Below are positions 36,240 through 49,479 of a stretch of DNA of 64,000 bases, one piece after another. The stretch covers positions 42,866,927 to 42,930,926 of the forward strand of contig CM055101.1 of assembly GCA_029204225.1 (NCBI GenBank), given 5' to 3'. The notes under the pieces are model-generated. The model had not been told where the DNA came from. It was given only the letters and a program-made list of their open reading frames with translations, and did not search any database. How positions within the stretch are numbered: position 1 is the first letter of the stretch; every line of letters begins with the position of its first letter. A program made the position numbers and the translations under genes. This stretch comes from Diphasiastrum complanatum (lineage: Eukaryota; Streptophyta; Lycopodiopsida; Lycopodiales; Lycopodiaceae).

Positions 36240-39200
36240 CTGATAACAGTAGAAGAAAGTAAGGCTTGGTACCTTCAGTACTACATCTATCAAGCAACCA
36301 ATAAAACAACCACAAGCATGAATTTTGTCTTTTCCATCCCCTCAATGGCTCATGGAGCACGTAAATGTTCCATATATGAAGAATGAGTATGAAATCTCTC
36401 CTCCATCCTCTCTCCATGAAAGAAGTATCCAACTACTTGAAGGAATATTACGTAGTAGATGGCATATACTTTTGAGAGAAATCACTTTACTAGAACCAAG
36501 ATTTACTTTCAAATCCCAATTAAGACATAAAACGATTCATCATTTGTAGCAGTAGTCGAAATGCCCACTGTAACTAATAGTTCATGGTTCGCTCAGAATA
36601 TTGGCAAGAGTGACTAGTAATACCTATGTTGGGAGTATCGGAAAGCTGAAGATGTATGCCACCAAAGTCATCACTTCCATAACGAACAGCCATATACATA
36701 ACTGCACGTGCAATGTCCCCTCTCACCTGGATGGACGGATGATTATGACTATCAAAATAAAACAAACCTAAGCGTTGAGCACCTTTTCGAAACGTAAAGC
36801 ATTTAGAAGGATAATAAATGATTTAGTAACTGTGACCATCTAGATATAGCCCAAAGGCCTCTGATTACAAATGCATTGACAATTTGTGTGCATCCGTACA
36901 ATGAAGTCACAAATTTCGCCAATCATTCTAGCAGAAATAGTCCTCAAAATTATGACGTGAAAGAGCTAACAATTTGGTTTACCTCAACATGCAGCTGACA
37001 CTGACCACCATAGAAAACACGGAAAGTTTTGAGAGGAAAAGAATAAAAAAGGAAACATTTTATTGAAGTGAAAGCTTACTTGACATAAAAATGCACTTTG
37101 AGGTTGATGGGAAACTCAAAGCATTACCTGACTTGGAGGTCTCCAACTTTCCTTATCAGCTGCAGTGTCTGATGCAGCTTCTCGATTTGCTGGAACTCTA
37201 CAATCACTGGAGTGCCTTTTAGTACAGTCTCCAAAGTACTTATTTCCCCTCGACGAGTTAACTGCACCATAAAAGTGATCCACATTTGATTATTCCCATT
37301 GTTGACCCTGGTATGGCAAATTGTCTCCTCAATCCTATTATTCTAGGAGCTTCCTGCATCTGAGGATAAGATCTCATTCATTCAAGAGTAGGACGTTCAA
37401 CCTTTGAAAGAAAAAGATTTAGGAATTCCTAGTGCACCAGCATAGGAATGAACAAAATTGTCCAGCTAAATCTGTGGATCTCCCTTCACAGGTAAGAATG
37501 CCAGAACTCTGCTTATTCAACATCAGGGAACAGAGTAAGATCATGGTAGGTAAGAGAGGGGGTCGGCTATTTTTCATTCAAGAAAAGGAAATAGGTTAAA
37601 ATGACCACAAAATCATTCAAATCTAACAAGGAGAAGTTGAAACTTCCTCTTTTTCAAAATAATAATTTCACCTCTGTTGCTTCAAATAGGAAAGCAAAGT
37701 TGTGAGGTAGGTTAACAACGGAATGGAAACATTTATCGCTTCCTTAAAACAGGGTGTATTTATTAGTTATTCTTGGTTTAAGATATTCACAATTTAGATT
37801 GATCTTACAAAAAACTAGGCATGGATAATCACATTAAATTTGTGGCTGCTTTGAGACAGAGGTGATTCTTTTACCATTTAGATCAACAGGTCGCAGATTA
37901 TGTAAATCAGTGAACTCTGGGTGGCCTGGTTGAAGTCCATATGATTGCGGCCATAAATGCTCTCCTGAACAAGCAGATGTTTGTCAGCAACATAAGCATG
38001 TTCGTCTGATATTTATTGCAACTCTCTACTTTATTCACCTTCATGTGCTTACTCAGCAATCAATTGCTATATCTCTTGGTTTCTGAGAACCAAACAGTAC
38101 CGAAACGCCACACAAACAGATTGGTGAAAAGAAATTCATGTCTTAGGAATCTGCGCTGTCTAAAGATAACCATAGATGCAAGAAAAAGTGGCACTGATTT
38201 TGCCACCCCCTGTCACCAAAAAATACATTATGGGAGCTAGCATATAACACCAGATGTAACAATGCTAGCAAACAACGGAAGAAAAGAGCAGCACTGCAGG
38301 CTTTGTTAAAATGATCACACATGCATGAAAGGTGACGTTCATTTAATTTTCGGATACTCTAATCAAAATAAGAAATCCTCAATGGAAGAAAAGAGTAGCA
38401 CTACAGGCTTTGTTAAAATGATCACACATGCATCAAAGGTGGCATTCATTTAATTTTTGGATACTCCATTCAAAATAAGAAATCCGTTAGGGGCTCAGCC
38501 TGAGATCAGGATATAGCAACAGATATAGACACTCCACTCCACCAAACACGTTGAAAATGATATCTTTTTACGGGAGCCTCAAATGCTTCAAGTATTGAAT
38601 CACGTTTTAAGCTTCAAATCCATATCTACCTATATAGAAGAAAAAATGAAGGATTGTTTTTGAAAAATTGATATTGTTTTTATTCTCCAAGAGAAGCTCA
38701 TAAGGACATGGTACACCTATATCTGAAAGTATCTAGGTGATTTATGTGAATCATCACATCAGTCCTCTCACAAAGCAAGAGGTCATCTCACTGCTACAAC
38801 CTACATCCATAGAACCCACGGTTCCAGAACCGTGGGTCCTGGGAACCATGGGGTGAACCGTACCACGGTTCCTGCAATTAATTAATTAATTTGTTTTTTG
38901 CCAATTCCCCCCCAAAACCCCTCCCAACGGATTTTTGGCCCTCATTTCACAGTTTTTGGGCTGTTTTTGGGGGTAAAATAAAAAGCCATTGATTAATTAA
39001 TTAATTAAATGCTATGGTCCTCCCCAAAAGAGATAATTAAACTCCCTAAATAATTCTGGTTTTTTTTTTGGCTTTTTTGGCATTTTTTTGGGCTGTTTTG
39101 GGGGTTGGGAACTTATAAAAATTAATTAATTAACTATTTATTACACGGTTCACCATTAAAATATTTGTGAACCGTACGGTTCACTGTACGGTTCTGAGAA

Positions 39201-42200
39201 CGTGGTGAACCGTTCACGGTTCTCAGATTCTATGCCTACATCCTGGCCCAATTTCTCTTAGTTCAGGATTCTTCTCCAGTTAAAGTAGGTACTCCAAGCC
39301 ACACAATAAGACTTTTATACAGACTTGTTATTTTTGAAGAAATTAGTTGACCTCATCATTCACTTCTGCATTATTTTTATGTTAACTGCTATTGTGCTAT
39401 TAGGTTCATGAAAGTGCATTTTCACATTTAATATACATCATTCTTTAGATTTATCTGCTGGATGTCAGGCTTTCATAAAGGCACTCAATCTGCCTCAGAT
39501 GTATAGTGTGAGCACACCCCAGACATTCTCAAGTTGAGTAACATTACCAAGGAGCTACTCGTCTGTGGAGGGGGTAAACTCTACAGTTTTTTGCTCAAGT
39601 AGGTTTAGGCATACATAATGGAAATAGCAACAAGTTTAAACATATAAGTTCGACTTCATAAGGAGCTTCCATTACTTATAATAGATTCTTACCAATTTTT
39701 GTCCTAAGGAGCTCAGTAAGTCACTTAATATGAAGGATGACATCTCGAGTCAAATGCAAGGCACATTCAGGCTCAGTTGATGATGCAACGCTAGTGTATT
39801 CGATTAAATTAGAGCAAACTTGAAGCTGCACATGCTGCCACTTTCATATATTAGGCCCTTGAAAGGCGATCAGTATATTGCACCAAAAAGTAGTCTTGCC
39901 TTTACGAAGATGGATTTTAGTTTCAACAAAGCAAAACTTTTATCTCATGGCCTTTTGCACAGACTGGGTTCAAACTCTGCACCTCGAGGAGAGGAAAGGA
40001 GACATCAACAAGCACATGACTTACTGAGGGACCATAAACAAAAACTTGTATGTAATGCAATCTATCACCCAATCCACTCCCGCTCAAAACTCTTCAATGA
40101 CACCATTGCATGAATTACCATGTAGATTTCTAGGCCAAAGACTTAACTGTTCCACCCATTCAGTTTTCCGGCAAGATTGTTGGAAACTTTTCGCAAGCTA
40201 TAAATCTCTACCCTGCAAGACTGACAATGCTTGGAGTCAGACCATGAACTTTTACAAATCTTTCCAGCCAAATACATCCACATTGCTTTCCATACATCTA
40301 CAAGGAGATTATCTGGCCAAGTTTCTATCAAATCTCTGGAGGTGAAAGGCATAGTTGACCATGATGAAAGCTAGTGCCAAAGAACAAAGCCAATCAAATG
40401 TAGGTCACCCGTCATTCAAACTGAACATTGTATAGAGAAACCTAGTAGCACTTGATATTGATTAAGCAAGAATTCCAAGAAAAGCACCTATGCATCTTTT
40501 AACCGCAGAAATAACTATCATAAATAGCTTGCACAAAAAGCTGAGCAGAGATTTCAACTGAAAATGCATGCTGGCCAAATGGCAAACACATCAATATTAA
40601 TCTTCAACACAACTACATCTTGAGCATCTTGGATATACGAAATTACATAGAGAATAACTTGACTTTTTTATTAGCCTGACAGTCCTGAGCAAGTAGGCTT
40701 TCTCCAGGCATGATTCTTTCAAAGGAAGCCTTTCAAGTGCGTGGATTTGAGAGAAAGTGAGCACCATTTGAGTTCAAGAGATACTGAGTGGTCTTTTTGA
40801 TGTCATCACTCATCCTGCAAAAGTCTATGATAGCTTTTTTTTTTTAGCCCTTCTTTTGCATGATATTGTGCATGATCACAAATTAGGCTATCATTTATCA
40901 GTTTCCTTGGTTAGTGTTGCTATGTTTTACCTCATGTCCATTGCCTAGCATCTAAAAGTACTAAATGCTTTTTGTAGTTACATCATGTTTCAAGTGTGTT
41001 CTTTTCACATTCCCATACACTAGTTCTAGCCACTTGAGTTCTCACTATTCTAGTTGTGTGCCTTATAATGCATTGACGGATATACGATTCAAGAGTCAGA
41101 ACCAATACACACATGGAAAGGGGCTTTATTCATTGTGAAAGATTTCAGATCATTTATGATCCAATCTATGTCCCAAATCTTTGGTTACAAAAGAAGAAAA
41201 TCCTACCAATCTCGCCAATGTAGAAAAAATCAGCATCTACACACAAAATAAGATGCAAACTCTAATAGAACTTGATCAAACATGAATCAAATGATAATGT
41301 ACTGTTGTTGTCCGCACAAAACCAGCAAGCTGCTGTATTTCACACGTGTGGATCCAAAAATAGCAATCATAGATCATTCTACACATAGAATTGCAAGCAA
41401 TCACAAGTATAGTGCACCAATAAATAGTAGAACCCAAGAGAACCATGTATAAGCATGAAATGAGATAGAGAAGAGAGATGTGTCTCTCCACGAGTTTCCT
41501 CCTTTTATAGTAGGTCCTAACCCTATTTGGCCACTGGCTTTCCCACCAAAATGCTAACCCTACTATTTTTGGGTCTAGATTCAAAGTACCCAACATTCAA
41601 ATTTGAATCTACTCAAACTCGCATTCTAACTTTTCCGCACTTGACTTGCTCCCTCACAAAATGTTGCAATACCACTTTAATGAGCAATGAAGAATCACAT
41701 AGAATGTCAACTTTGAACTCTCTGGGAAAATACAGCAAACAAACAATAAATGTGAGTGATCAACATTTGCTTGCATGTCTCCTCCTCCTTTGTCCTTTGT
41801 TGCCATGTATCCACCATGAAACTCTATGAATGAGCCTCCATCTCCATCTTGCCACAAGAAACCATCAAGCCTTGGAAATCCATGAGTAAGTGAGTTCATC
41901 CATGATACTAAAGCAGCACCACATGACTCCATAAACCAAGCAAGGTCCATCTTCAAGATCTACTTGACACAAGAAAATGACCATGAATTCACCAAAAATT
42001 GACAGTCTCCCATTGGCACCAAGTAGCTCAACACTTGAGAACTTGATAATGAACCTCCAATAGCTTCATTTCCATCAGCAAAACCAGCCAAGAATGCTAG
42101 TACAAATCCAACATCAAAATGATGCTCACCAATGTAGCTAGTTTTACCATATCTTGACAATTTGCACACATCCACATGAAAATGCTCAAACATGAGATAT

Positions 42201-45200
42201 AACAAGTAAATTAGACTTGAACAACACTTCCTTGCTGCTCCTTTGACCTTACTTGAGTCTTCAATAAGCTGCAAAAACAGATCCTCCAAATTGCCAACTT
42301 CCCTTTTGACTAGTTGAAGCCCTTTGAGATCAACCTCTTGACCATCAACTTGATCATCAAAGTCATTGGACAAACTTTGTTTTCCAGATCCATTACTTGA
42401 TTTTACAGCAAGATAACATCCATCCACTTGCATAGCTCCATGTACACAAGAAGATCCTCCAAAAGATGTTTCACTCTTCATAAGAGCTTGATACAAGATC
42501 CATTGCTTGGATCCACTCCTCTTCTTTCCTTGCTTCAACACTTGTAGGTTTATCAAAAGAGGTTAGGAAAGCAACATAATTTCCAAAAACTACTTGCTTA
42601 CCCTTTTCATCATATGTGATCCTTGAAGGTACTTGTGTCATAGATCCTAACACCACAGTAGGGCAAACACTAACTGATCCACCCAACCTTGCCTACTCCC
42701 TGATATAGAGTAAGCCCCTCCTAGCCCAGTGTGAGGACTGGTAGCATGCTACTGCCAAGTGTCGGCCACGTGGCACTGACGTGGCCGACTGCACGTCGGG
42801 ACCCAACTGGGAGCCCTATCCTACTGACAGGGTCCCTAGGCTGTGTTAGGCCCGCCATGGCTATGGACCGTGTTGGGGCACACTACTCACACTGTCTTGC
42901 CCTGTTGGTCATGTACACTGGACACGACCCTGACTGTGGTATCTGACCTATCTGTGTTCTCTAGGGTTCGGCACTGGTTACGAGCTCGTAACACTCCCTC
43001 CCCCTTAAGAACCGTCTTGGTCCTCTAAGACAGTCTGGAAAAATCTTGCGAAGGACGCTGCCTCTTTCCCAAGTGGCATTCTCAACAGGCTGATCATTCC
43101 ACTTAACCAGATATTCTCGGTATAGAATATCTAGAACACTGTCCCCTACCAGATTGTCTGATCTGGCTGAGGCTTTTCGTAACTGACTTACATGAAAGAC
43201 TGGAAAAACCTTACTGTTGTGTGGGAGTTCTAGTTCATAGGTGACCTCGCCTAGTCTCCTATTGATGGTAAAGGGACCACAATACCTTGGAGACAACTTA
43301 GCACACACTCCTGATTTGAGGGTTTTAGAGTCAACTGGGACTCTCAAGTAGACTTTCTCACCAGTGGAGAACTGCACATCCCGTCTGTGTGGATCTGCAT
43401 AATGCCTGGCTCGATCCTGGGATTGTCTAATGCTACGCTTAGCATGTTCTATCATCTGGTTTAGGTCTTCTAGAAAGTTTCTGGCTGCTTCAACTTTTTC
43501 TTGTTTAAACCCTACAGCTGTGGGTGAGCGTGGCTGAAAACCGTACATCAGCATAAATGGGCTGTATCCCGTAGCTGAATGTTTGGTACTGTTGTAAGCA
43601 AACTCTAATATCGAGAGATACTCCTCCCAATTAGTCTGCTTCTTGCTGACGTATGCACGAAGCATATCCTCCAGCACTTGATTTACCCTTTCTGTTTGAC
43701 CGTCCGTCTGTGGATGGTCGGTGGTACTCATATTAAGTTTAGTATGGAGATGATGGAATACTGCCCTCCAAAAATTTCCAGTAAACTTACTGTCCCGGTC
43801 GCTGACTATGCCGGAAGGTAGACCGTACAATTTAAATAGCCCGTCTACAAACAACCTCGCTAACTCTGGAGCTCTAACGGTTGTTTTGGTCGGAATAAAA
43901 TGAGCCATTTTGGTCAGACGGTCAACTGTGACCCATATAGCGTCATTACCCTTTTGGGTTTTAGGCAGGCCTACTATAAAATCCATGGAGATACTCTCCC
44001 ATTTACCAGCTGGTATTTCTAAGGGATGCAACAACCCTCCTGCCTTTAAACGCTCTGCTTTATTTACTTGACATTTCTGGCAACTGGTTACATACCGGTG
44101 GATGTCCTTTTTCATACTGGGCCAGAAAAATTGCCTACGAAGAAGCTCATAGGTCTTCTGTATGCCTGGGTGTCCCGCGCTAGGATTGTCATGACATTCA
44201 TATAGAACCCGCTGCCTATAATCCTCTGAATTGGGGACACATACTCTATCTCTATAGAGCAAGTACTCATCCTGAATGGAATACTGTTTCCATTTGAATC
44301 CTTGAGTCAACTGACCCTCAACCACTAGGGTTTGCTTGGGTAATACAGGCTCAGAATCCTCAACGTCATCTGACGACGTATACTCGGACTCATCATCATC
44401 CTCAACGGAAGCTGCCGTATTCTTGGATGAACTGGCACCAACCCCGGGAACTGGTTCTGGAGTCTGTAACTGTCTGTTCTGGACTGAGTTCCAGATAATA
44501 GAGAAGAATGCATCATGCTGGCATTTCCCTCTCAAGGACTCGAGTAACTCATTACGAATCTGAGTAAAACTCAGTTCGTTTATCATAGGCATTCTGCTAA
44601 GGGCATCTGCTACTGTATTGAATTTTCCACGTCTATATCTGATAGACATGTCAAACTCTTGCATCAACTCTGCCCAACGAGCTTTCCGACCTCTAAGCTC
44701 AGGTTGATTGCAAAGGTATCTGAGACTCTCATGGTCTGTCAGGACCTCAAAGTTGGCACCATACAAATAATGCCTCCAAGTCTTAAGGGCATGGACTATA
44801 GAAAAGAGTTCCTTTTCATAGGCACTGTACCTAGTCTGAGCTGGCTCGAGTTTTTTACTCTCAAACGCAACTGGTCGTCCACCCTGAGTTAGCACAGCAC
44901 CTACTGCAAAGTCGCTAGCATCTGTTTCGACCACAAATGGCTGATTGGGGTCGACGACTTTTAAAACTGGTGCTGTAGCTAAGGCTGTTTTGAGAGCATC
45001 AAAGCTCTCCTCTTGTGCGGACTCCCAAATGAACTCCTTTCCCTTCCCCTTAAGAAGATTTGTCATAGGAACTGCTATCTGAGCATATTCCTTGACAAAT
45101 CGTCTGTAATATCCCGCCAAACCAAGAAAGATCTGAAGTTCCAAAATATTTTGAGGTCTCAGCCAACTGAGTATGGCTTTAACCTTATTTGGGTCCATCT

Positions 45201-48200
45201 TAATCCCATCTAAAGAGATAATGTGACCCAAATATGCTACTTCTTCAACGAAGAATTCACACTTGGATTGTTTAGCATAAAGCTTATGCTTTCTGAGCAG
45301 TCGAAACACCTTTCTGAGATGTTTTAGATGCTCCTTCCTCGTTTTGCTGTAGACGCGGATGTCATCTAAAAATACGACTACAAACTTACCCAAGTATGGT
45401 CTGAGGACACTGTTCATCAAGGTCATAAAGGTAGCTGGAGCATTTGTGAGCCCAAATGGCATCACCTTAAACTCATAATGACCGTGACGAGTCCTAAAAG
45501 CTGTTTTCGAGACATCTTCCGATTTTATACGGACTTGATGATATCCCGATCTGAGGTCTATTTTGCTGAAAAACTTAGCCCCGTCGAGTTGATCAAACAA
45601 CTCGTCTGCCCGAGGCATAGGGTATTTATTCTTAATTGTGACTTTATTGAGGGCTCTGTAATCTACGCAAAGACGCATAGACCCCTCTTTCTTTTTCACC
45701 AATAGGACTGGTGAGGCCCATGGTGAACTACTGGTCTGAATTTGGCCTTTCCCAAGATAGTCTGTTAACTGCCTAGTTATTTCTTCATCCTCTGTTCGGC
45801 TGACCCGATACGGAGGTTTAGAAACAGGTGCTGTACCTGGTACTAGGTTTATTACATGATCTACCTCTCTGCTAGGTGGTAAACCATGTGGCAAATCTTC
45901 AGGAAAAACATCTTTAAATTTAGACAATAAAGTTTCTAATTTACTGATTTTCTGCTGAATAGAACTGGAAATAGAAACTTTAGGAATAAACTGAAAGTCA
46001 CATAAGAATACCTAATGGTCTTCGTCTCTGATTAGCTGACAGAGTTCTGAACTGCAGACCATAGGGCTGTTGGGAACATCATGCTCCCCATGCAACTGGA
46101 TCTCTCGGCCTTTATACTGAAAGCTGAGGGTGTTCTCCTGATAGTTTTTGTGGAGGGAAGGTCCTAAACTGTAGAGCCAATGTCTCCCGAGAACAATGTC
46201 TGTTCGATCCAGGTGCATTATCTGAAAGTTTATTTCATCTTGGTACCCCTGAATACCAAGATTTAACTTACTTACCATAGTTTCCCATATTTTTTTTATC
46301 TTCACCCTTAGCTAATGAAACTATGTACCTATGTTGACTAGGTACTTCTGGTAGTTTAAGCTTTTTAACCAGGGCGTGGTTGATGAGATTATGGGTTGCC
46401 CCATCATCAACCATGACTCTACTGACTGGTTACCAACTTTCCCATGCATACGTACTAGGTCATGCGGCCCAAAGCTGAAGGGTCTCGCTAGCATTGCAGA
46501 GGTCAGCTGGCAACAGTGTTCATGATCTTCATGATACACTTTGATCTCGGAAGCTGCCGAGTCACTGGGGAAACATACAGTCTGAACAAGATGAACTTGT
46601 TTTTTATCTTTCTTATCTTTTTTAGTGAAAGGCCCCTTGGGACACTGTCTGACTGTGTGTCCCTTGCCCATACACACAAAGCACAAACGTTCTTGTTTGG
46701 CTTTCTCAAAATCATCTGGTTTTAAGGGCTTTATGAGTGAAGGGCGTTTCTGAGGAGCTTCACTTTTAAATTTGTCTTCTTTCTTTCTTTTTAAAAATTT
46801 CTTTTTAAATTGAAAGTATTTCTGAGAAGGCTGCTCAGAAAGTGGTTGTTGTCTCGCCTTCTTCCTACCCACTGAATCATCATAGATTTGAGCATATCTG
46901 AGAGCTTGCTCAAGGGTAGTAGGCGAGTTTCTCTGGACCTCTACTTTATATTCATCTTTGAGGCCACGGACAAATCCCCTGATTTTCTGATAGTCATCCA
47001 TATTTTTAATCTTTAAAATTGCCTCTCGATACTGCGAGATATATTGGATGAGGGACTTGTCCATTACTGTTCTTTCCCAGGCTTCCCAGGCTCTATCAAG
47101 TTCATTCTCTGGTAGAAATTCTCTTAGGAAAGCTTCTTCAAAAGCTTTCCATGACCGGGGAGTCTGCCCAGTCTCCTGGAGATTTAACCACCACTTATAG
47201 GCCATAGGCCCTAAAGAAAGACTGGCCTCAATTGCTTGCAAATGGTCAGGGGTCTGTTTAAGAGCATGAATGTTCTTCCATTTGCTGAGGAAGGTTTGTA
47301 CAATATCTGCATTTCTATCCTTCTCTTCCCCATTAAAAGTAGGAGGTTTTAAATCTTTAAAAACACTGGGGTGAGACCGTAAAGTCTCACCCGAAACTGA
47401 TGGAAGTGGAGAAGGGGATAACTGAGAAGTGGAGGGAAGGCTTCCTTTCGCGGAACTCAAAATCAAGCTTTTGAGTTCAGCCGAGTCGTCCACACTGGAC
47501 TTGAAATTGGCTAATGCCAACTTCAGTTCATCCACTTCTGTTACCAATTGGAGAAACTGCTCCTTGGTAACCAGTTCGTCGAGTTCTTCGGCGAACTGTT
47601 CCTGTTCGTCCACTTCCATTGGTTCCTTCCCTTTTCTGTAACCCAAGGCTTCTGTTTCAAGTTCGTCGAAGCCTCTCTCCTGGGGTTGATCAAGTCCCTG
47701 AGGAGTGGTCATCTTCGGAACTGAAAGAGAGTTACCTTAACTTCTGAAGGAAAAAAAGTCTAAAAGACTAATTTACAACTGTACAAGGGAAAGGAAAGAT
47801 GACTTCGCTGTTTCTGAGGACTGTACTTCCAAAGAAAGAATGAAGAGGAACCCTTTCAGCTCTTTTCCCCAAGATTTCAGACCTGCTGTCCCGAAAAATG
47901 CCAGTTTGAAGCTTCAAACGGTGCCAAATTTCCCGGTTCTCTGAGGATAGTAGCTCGCTGGTCTGATTGCAACCCAACTGGCTCATTTACTTCTGATTTG
48001 AGACCCAAAAAGTATTTCAATTTCTGATTTTGGTGTCTCCCTACCCTCGCTGGCTGGACAGCCACCTGTCTGGCCCAATTTTCTAAAACTTAAGGCCCAA
48101 AACTTGCTTGAAACTCTGATCTGACTTCAAGTAGTAGGTCGCTGGTCTGTGGCAATCTAGTTTGATGTTCAAACTACTGAAAAATTCTCAAAAACAGTGA

Positions 48201-49444
48201 TGAAAAACCAATTTTTCACCTCCTTGTCCGGCGCTGGCCCTGCTAAGAAAATTTGCTTGAAAACCCCTCAAACTTCCTTGGATTTCTCTGAATTTTCAGA
48301 GGTAGATGTCTGATCCCACAGCGATGGACCTGCTCGCTGGTTTCTACTCTAAATCCTTTCTAAAATCTCCTATCAGATGTCTGAAATCTGATATAGATTG
48401 CTGCCTTTCCAGCGATTTACCTACAGAAGGAATTCTACTTCCTACAACTGTAAATTCTCAGTGAATTTCAAGGGTTTGAAGGCTGCACCTACAGCGATTC
48501 TCCTCCTCTAATCTTTTTTGAGAACCTGAGAAACACTTCCTATCTTCTGATAGCTTTCTCTACTGCTGCTCCTGAACTCCCTAGGATGGAGATGGCTCTG
48601 ATACCAGTGTAATAGATCCTAACACCACAGTAGGGCAAACACTAACTGATCCACCCAACCTTGCCTACTCCCTGATATAGAGTAAGCCCCTCCTAGCCCA
48701 GTGTGAGGACTGGTAGCATGCTACTGCCAAGTGTTGGCCACGTGGCACTGACGTGGCCGACTGCACGTCGGGACCCAACTGGGAGCCCTATCCTGCTGAC
48801 AGGGTCCCTAGGGTGTGTTAGGCCCGCCATGGCTATGGATCGTGTTGGGGCACACTACTCACACTGTCTTGCCCTGTTGGTCATGTACACTGGACACGAC
48901 CCTGACTGTGGTATCTGACCTATCTGTGTTCTCTAGGGTTCGGCACTGGTTACAAGCTCGTAACAACTTGTCTTTCCCTTAATGTTCTCCTTGGCTTTTG
49001 ACTTAATAAAGGTCCATCATCATCACCATCCAAAGTAGGATCCTTTACATCAATATCAAGAATGTTAGATCCATCCACACCTTTATCAATCATGCTTGAA
49101 GACACTTTTGGAATGTTCCACTCATCAAAGATGACATCTCTACTAGCAATCACTTTGTTAGTAGAAGGAATGTAAACCTTGTAGGCTTTACTCACCTCAC
49201 TATCCAAAGCTTGATCCCAAAATGGTTTGTCAAGATTAGCACTTAACCTCATGGCTTTAGCGCTTTCACATAAAGTCTTATTCTTCCTTTCAGCCACTCC
49301 ATTTTGTTGTGGGGTCCTTGATGTTGTATACTCCCTCTTGATCCCATGCTCCTCACAAAAGGCCTTGAACTTCGTAGATATATACTCACCACCATTGTCA
49401 CTCCTTAAGCACTTGATCCTCGTGAAAAATTGGGATCCAGAAAA

Positions 49445-49479
<35 letters not shown>

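Larger units (their letters stand above)
42636..48965 (-). mobile_element. Element C: structurally complete chromodomain Ty3/gypsy element
   Basis: 6330 bp, minus strand, with two 358 bp LTRs, initiator-Met type primer site, gag, protease, RT, RNase H, integrase with chromodomain, and a polypurine tract. The 5 bp ACTTG occurs on both sides (42631-42635, 48966-48970), a perfect target duplication. The LTRs differ at about six positions by my count (~1.7%), so insertion is fairly recent. It sits inside a copia element, in the large Endonuclease I intron. Coding is damaged by a frameshift in protease, a TAG before RT, and a short deletion before the chromodomain. Confidence 0.93.
42631..48970. 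repeat. Target-site duplication ACTTG of element C
   Basis: ACTTG at 42631-42635 and 48966-48970, directly touching the LTR ends. Confidence 0.92.

Noticed and set aside
40880-41010. Minus-strand text [10 protein letters not shown] as the missing Endonuclease I exon
   Set aside because: It recalls the LxxLDA helix, and a donor follows, but the frame stops before the donor and the phases do not match the neighbouring exons.
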